From a virus, in IMG/VR virus record IMGVR_UViG_3300020195_000009, positions 186,001 to 250,000 of that record: DNA of 64,000 bases; one strand, 5' to 3'. Below the pieces are notes generated by a model that saw only the letters and a program-made list of their open reading frames with translations, had not been told where the DNA came from and ran no database searches. Of the stretch, positions 60,787-64,000 are shown in pieces. The position numbers were made by a program, and so were the translations under genes. Position 1 is the stretch's first letter; each line of letters begins with the position of its first letter.

Positions 60787-61529
60787 CAGGGCTCGATGGT
60801 GAACGTCGGGTCAAAGTCCCTGTTGGGCTCTCCTGGCAACCGGCTGTTGACGTAGCCGAAGGGGTTGCAGACCACCCGCGTCTTGCCGACCACGTAGTCG
60901 TGGCTCGTATGTGTATGCCCGTGGATCCAGAGCTTCGCTTCCCCGTGTTCCACGATGTCCCCAACGTTGTGGACGAAGTAGCCGTTAATGGGTGATCGCT
61001 TGAACCGAGGGGCGATGCTGTTGAGGTGCGGCACCATATGGGTGATGACCACGTCCCCTGGTTGAACCGTCTCACGAAGGAACTTGGCGGAAGCCTTCGC
61101 TCGTTCATGAACCCACTGAAGGCCGCCTTCGATATACTCGAAGTCCCCCATCTCAAAGTCGGTCAGAAGGCCAACCGGATGCTCATACCAGAGGGTGCAA
61201 CCTACGAAGCGTTGCCCTTGAACCTCGCACACACTCTGTTCGAGAATGGTCAAGTTGGAGCAGACCTCTTTGACCTTCTCGGCTTCCTCGAAGGCACCCT
61301 CCAAAGAGCCCCCGTAGGCCTCGTGATTACCTAGAACGTAGAGCACAGGCCGAGGAGCCACCGCAGATGAGAGGAGCGTCACCGCTTGGTAGAGCGTGTT
61401 GAAGGCTCCGATGTCCCCGGCAAGGATGAGGACATCAAACTCACCCTGGGTGACTTCGTTGACGAGGCTCCGCCCCCCATCCTTGTGGAACTCGAAGTGG
61501 AGGTCCGAGACGATCCGAAGTCTTGTCAT
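60783..61529 (-). CDS. calcineurin-like metallophosphoesterase
   Basis: 248 residues. All signature blocks are present: VSDLHFEFH, LILAGDIGAFN, YVLGNHEAYGG, VVITHMVPH and WIHGHTHTSHDY. A class III phosphodiesterase family also used for phosphoprotein or cyclic-nucleotide hydrolysis. No signal. Partner unknown. Confidence 0.9.
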   Translation of the reverse strand: MTRLRIVSDLHFEFHKDGGRSLVNEVTQGEFDVLILAGDIGAFNTLYQAVTLLSSAVAPRPVLYVLGNHEAYGGSLEGAFEEAEKVKEVCSNLTILEQSVCEVQGQRFVGCTLWYEHPVGLLTDFEMGDFEYIEGGLQWVHERAKASAKFLRETVQPGDVVITHMVPHLNSIAPRFKRSPINGYFVHNVGDIVEHGEAKLWIHGHTHTSHDYVVGKTRVVCNPFGYVNSRLPGEPNRDFDPTFTIEPC

Positions 61530-61882
61530 TTGGACCTGCGAAGCAACTCCCCCCAGATCGCACGATCCAGAACATGCAGGGAATTAGCGTAAGCGTAACT
61601 TAAGAACGCTGTCGGGTGCCGCAAGACTTCTCTATGGAAAAGACGTAGAATTTCATCGGTCTCCTCTGCTGTCGCATTGGGTTTCGAGGCGACGGTATCA
61701 ACCCAAAGAGGGCGCAAGGAATCCACCTTGGAGATGGCTTGGTTCGCCTTCTTGCGGGCATCCCGCATCTGAGATCCAATGAACCCTCGGAGTGAGGTAA
61801 GCTCCGCACTCGTCAGGTGGGTGAGGTCGGGGACCTCAACGGGCATCGTGAGATGTTCAACGGGCACGTCCGGTACGAACAC
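61526..61882 (-). CDS. hypothetical helical protein (118 aa)
   Basis: MFVPDVPVEHLTMPVEVPDL; helices LTSAELTSLRGFIGSQMRDA and EILRLFHREVLRHPTAFLSY. Starts inside the J-domain gene and its stop overlaps the phosphoesterase start, so these minus genes form one operon. Confidence 0.65.
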   Translation of the reverse strand: MFVPDVPVEHLTMPVEVPDLTHLTSAELTSLRGFIGSQMRDARKKANQAISKVDSLRPLWVDTVASKPNATAEETDEILRLFHREVLRHPTAFLSYAYANSLHVLDRAIWGELLRRSK

Positions 61883-62306
61883 CGCCGGGCTGCATGGTTA
61901 CAGCTGCCCACGCATTTTGCGGGGGTCGGGCAGGTCGAGGGGCGTTAGCCGTTGCGTAGTACTGGACGAAGACAACCTGCTGGATGTTGACCTGCTGGAA
62001 GTTGACCGTCTGGACTTGGATAAAAGGTACCGGAGCCGGCCTCGATACCGAGACACTGAGCTTGTCGACATCGTTCTTGATGGCGCAAGCGAGCTTGAAC
62101 TTACGGGTCTTCTCGGGATCGTTGTCCGTCCGATCCGGGTGAAGCTCGAAGGCCAGCTTCTTGAACCCAGCCTTTACCTTGTCTTTGAGCGCTTCGAGCT
62201 GACGCTGTGCATCCTCGAAGGAAGGAGCCCGTTGAATCAAGTGAAAGTCTTGGGGATTTACCCCCATCTCACCGAGGAGCTTCTGAACTTCGGGGTCCAC
62301 GTTCAC
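61857..62306 (-). CDS. J-domain-like protein
   Basis: 149 residues. ALKDKVKAGFKKLAFELHPD with RTDNDPEKTRKFKLACAIKN is a J-domain: helix II, HPD loop, helix III. Helix I seems degenerate and the start is unusual (MNVDPEVQKLLGEMGVNPQD). The C-terminal half is Gln/Val/Pro-rich. J-domains stimulate Hsp70; a phage copy could redirect host DnaK. Overlaps the response regulator by 38 nt. Confidence 0.78.
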   Translation of the reverse strand: MNVDPEVQKLLGEMGVNPQDFHLIQRAPSFEDAQRQLEALKDKVKAGFKKLAFELHPDRTDNDPEKTRKFKLACAIKNDVDKLSVSVSRPAPVPFIQVQTVNFQQVNIQQVVFVQYYATANAPRPARPPQNAWAAVTMQPGGVRTGRAR

Positions 62307-62667
62307 CTACCAAGTTTTGAATAGCCTGACGGACCACCTGAATGTCTGTCTTCTCTAGCAACGGAACTGCGGCTTTACGCACTCTCTCGACCAGGTCCGT
62401 GGGGCCTCCCCCTGACCAAATGATAAAGCGATCCGCCAACCGAGGCATACTCCCTTGGACCCACAAGTAGAGGTCTAGCCCCGTGCCACCCGGCATCATG
62501 AGGTCCGAGATTATCCCATCAAACACGATCGAACGATCCGTCAGAATCTGCTTCGCCTCTTCTACATTTGAAGCCACGGAGGTTATGAAGTCCCCCTTCA
62601 GGAATCGGACGAGACTCTGACGAACCATCAGGTCGTCATCAACGATCAACAAGTGAAGTTGAGGCAT
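62269..62667 (-). CDS. response-regulator receiver domain
   Basis: ATG 62667 (MPQLHLLIVDDDLMVRQSLV). Complete phosphorylation site: DDD, IISDLMMPGGTGLD (Asp), IIWSGG (Ser/Thr), LLEKT (Lys). No output domain. Could intercept host phosphosignalling; partner of the defective receiver at 56831 unknown. Confidence 0.85.
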   Translation of the reverse strand: MPQLHLLIVDDDLMVRQSLVRFLKGDFITSVASNVEEAKQILTDRSIVFDGIISDLMMPGGTGLDLYLWVQGSMPRLADRFIIWSGGGPTDLVERVRKAAVPLLEKTDIQVVRQAIQNLVGERGPRSSEAPR

Positions 62668-62738
62668 GTTTAACACTACACCTGGACGGTAACCGTTCTA
62701 TGGTGTACTTAGCATAAAGGAAGTCCGTTGGAAAAACC

Positions 62739-63050
62739 ATGAGCAACGAGACCGATCAGACCCTCAACTGTCGTGACTGCAAGCAGCCTTTCGTCTTCAC
62801 GGCGGGGGAAGCGAAGTTCTTTGCCGAGCGACAATTCACCACTCCGAACCGATGCAAGCCTTGCAGGGACAAGCGCAAGGCAGCCAAGGAAGCTGGGGAG
62901 GCCCCCGGTACCTTCAACCCCTCGGGTGGGTACACAACGACCAGCGCTCCGACTCCGGAAGCCCCCTATGACAGCGGGAAGGGTCCAGGTCGTCGGGGTG
63001 GTGGGGGTCGTGGTCGTAGAGGTCAAAACGCAGGCGGTTACGACGACTGA
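62739..63050 (+). CDS. zinc-ribbon protein with RGG-like tail
   Basis: 103 residues. LNCRDCKQPFVFTAGEAKFF and RCKPCRDKRK form the 'probable zinc-ribbon' domain common in bacteria. The tail GRRGGGGRGRRGQNAGGYDD is Gly/Arg-rich, often RNA-binding. AAGGAAG ribosome site. Confidence 0.82.
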   Translation: MSNETDQTLNCRDCKQPFVFTAGEAKFFAERQFTTPNRCKPCRDKRKAAKEAGEAPGTFNPSGGYTTTSAPTPEAPYDSGKGPGRRGGGGRGRRGQNAGGYDD

Positions 63051-63060
63051 CTGTTATCAC

Positions 63061-63315
63061 CTAGGCCAACTCGACGGGGGCGAGGATGCCGCCCAGTAAT
63101 TCGTCCGTGTTGGAGCACCGACCAAGTAGCTCACACCACACAGCGGAATCGAAGGGCCCCCGTCCGTACCGATGCTGATAGCTCCTAGGTTGAATTGAGC
63201 CGTAACCCCAGCCGTTAGGTAGGTATGAGACCGTGAACAGGATCCCAGGCAGCAAGCTCACGACCGAGCGACCAGACATCTGGATGCTCGGCATGCAACT
63301 CGCGACGTCGCTCAC
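63061..63315 (-). CDS. possible hypothetical protein
   Basis: Frame with SYLPNGWGYGSIQPRSYQHR and SAVWCELLGRCSNTDELLGG, protein-like, but the only ATG starts overlap the opposite zincin gene by 83 nt. True start uncertain. Confidence 0.4.
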   Translation of the reverse strand: MSDVASCMPSIQMSGRSVVSLLPGILFTVSYLPNGWGYGSIQPRSYQHRYGRGPFDSAVWCELLGRCSNTDELLGGILAPVELA

Positions 63316-64000
63316 GGGCTACGCCTACCTGCCAAAGCTGGAGAATCCAGACGGCACGCTCTGGGCCTGCGGAGGCGGAGGCGGAGGCGGCATCGCCCCG
63401 AACTACAATCCGAGTCACGTCCCGAGATACGTCCCGTCTCCTCCTGAGCCCGAGGATGAGGAGGAAGAGGAAGAGGAGGTGGAGGACCCATCTCAGATCG
63501 AGAGGGAGCGAATCGATCGAGAGATCGAGGACATCGAGGATTCGATCAAAAATGCTGAGGAGTCGATCCTGGAGATCAGCGATGAACTCGTCCAAAAAAA
63601 GAAGGAGCTGGTCGACCTGCAAAAACAACGCAAGCAGTTGATCAAGGATCGCAAGGTGCTGCTGGCATCCCCCGTCGTCTGGGTGCCGGAGGGAGCCATG
63701 GAGTGGCTGCTCCATGAGGTCGGCCACTACGTGGCGTCCACGCCGGCCGAGCGTCGGCTTCCGAACTACGGAGTCACTTCCGCCGAGTTTGGTCACGACG
63801 GCGACCGTGAATGGCAAGCGTGGGCGTTCCAAGAAATCGTTCTCGCGCCGTGGGGACCAGCCCGCCACTTCGCGCCTCCGACCCAGCGAGACGGGGCGGC
63901 GTTCGCAAAGGCCGGTCCGATGCCGCAGCGTGCGCTTCACCACGTAGATCGGCGCATCGCGGAGCTGGGTCTAGACATCGAACGATGGCGCATCGTATGG
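63233..64000 (+). CDS. zincin-like protein, incomplete at right edge
   Basis: GTG 63233 (VNRIPGSKLTTERPDIWMLG), open to the window end (256 codons). A Gly run (CGGGGGGGI), a long acidic block, a coiled coil (IERERIDREIEDIEDSIKNA..DELVQKKKELVDLQKQRKQ), then GAMEWLLHEVGHYVASTPAE (HExxH), FGHDGDREWQAWAFQEIVLA (possible third ligand). Probably a phage metalloprotease; ATG at 63284 is an alternative start. Confidence 0.72.
   Translation, partial: MNRIPGSKLTTERPDIWMLGMQLATSLTGYAYLPKLENPDGTLWACGGGGGGGIAPNYNPSHVPRYVPSPPEPEDEEEEEEEVEDPSQIERERIDREIEDIEDSIKNAEESILEISDELVQKKKELVDLQKQRKQLIKDRKVLLASPVVWVPEGAMEWLLHEVGHYVASTPAERRLPNYGVTSAEFGHDGDREWQAWAFQEIVLAPWGPARHFAPPTQRDGAAFAKAGPMPQRALHHVDRRIAELGLDIERWRIVW

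Overview
The window looks like part of a large double-stranded DNA phage genome (about 57% GC by eye). It carries tail-fibre-like structural genes, free-standing HNH and GIY-YIG nucleases, many short tightly packed genes with ATGA/GTGA overlaps, and its own nucleotide and translation genes. Several clues point to a myxobacterium-like (deltaproteobacterial) host: small lipoproteins rich in Ala/Pro with 'VDAG'/'ADAG' motifs, and a sigma-region-4-like protein of a type I associate with that group. The host is an inference.

Positions 1-17,830 are mostly a minus-strand stable-RNA array. It begins with a phage tmRNA (579-925, tag ANDNAFAFTALKAA) and holds about 50 tRNA genes covering all 20 amino acids, with small protein genes of both strands in the gaps (VanW-like lipoprotein, pyrF, secreted HNH nuclease, three homing-type HNH genes, a holin-like protein). 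The most unusual content sits between the tRNAs: seven RNAs (63-156 nt) that share one architecture. In each, a terminal stem is followed by an internal loop (AATG on one side, CTTG on the other), a second stem ending GGAC/GTC, and a conserved TACA. Five of them carry a tRNA-like domain whose acceptor arm is closed (by a GCAA loop in three) instead of ending in CCA. This matches Y RNAs, specifically the YrlA class of bacterial tRNA mimics that bind the Ro60/Rsr protein. A broken gene for the C-terminal part of Ro60/Rsr is present at 44,007-44,505. Other RNAs of note are D-arm-reduced tRNAs, an initiator-type tRNA with a paired 1:72, and tRNA fragments next to the HNH genes.

Positions 17,830-34,000 hold regulatory and metabolic genes: zincin, GIY-YIG nuclease, DNA methyltransferase, two sigma-like proteins (one with a Cys-rich insertion), HNH nuclease, a spermidine-synthase-like methyltransferase, Ku, dCTP deaminase, peptide deformylase, AdoMet decarboxylase and a papain-like protease. 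Positions 34,000-42,100 are a plus-strand structural block of tail-fibre-like proteins with obvious duplications (two large paralogs, two small paralogs, an IPT/TIG protein). Positions 42,100-52,700 hold a frameshifted dual-specificity phosphatase, secreted and coiled-coil proteins, the Ro60 remnant, and two paralogous GHKL-ATPase plus HExxH proteins.

Positions 52,700-64,000 hold an ADP-ribosylglycohydrolase and a macrodomain protein (both ADP-ribose erasers), dihydroorotase flanked by two tRNAs with the amber anticodon CUA, peptidyl-tRNA hydrolase 2, two receiver-domain proteins, a SLOG protein, a metallophosphoesterase, a J-domain protein and an incomplete zincin at the right edge. Ten accessory genes between 28 and 59 kb share an upstream motif, TTGAWT-N14/15-GTGTYC, usually a few bases before an ATG without a Shine-Dalgarno; this looks like a phage-specific promoter giving nearly leaderless mRNAs. 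Together the tmRNA, tRNAs, Y RNAs/Ro60, Pth2 and deformylase read as a phage programme for maintaining and policing translation and stable RNA.
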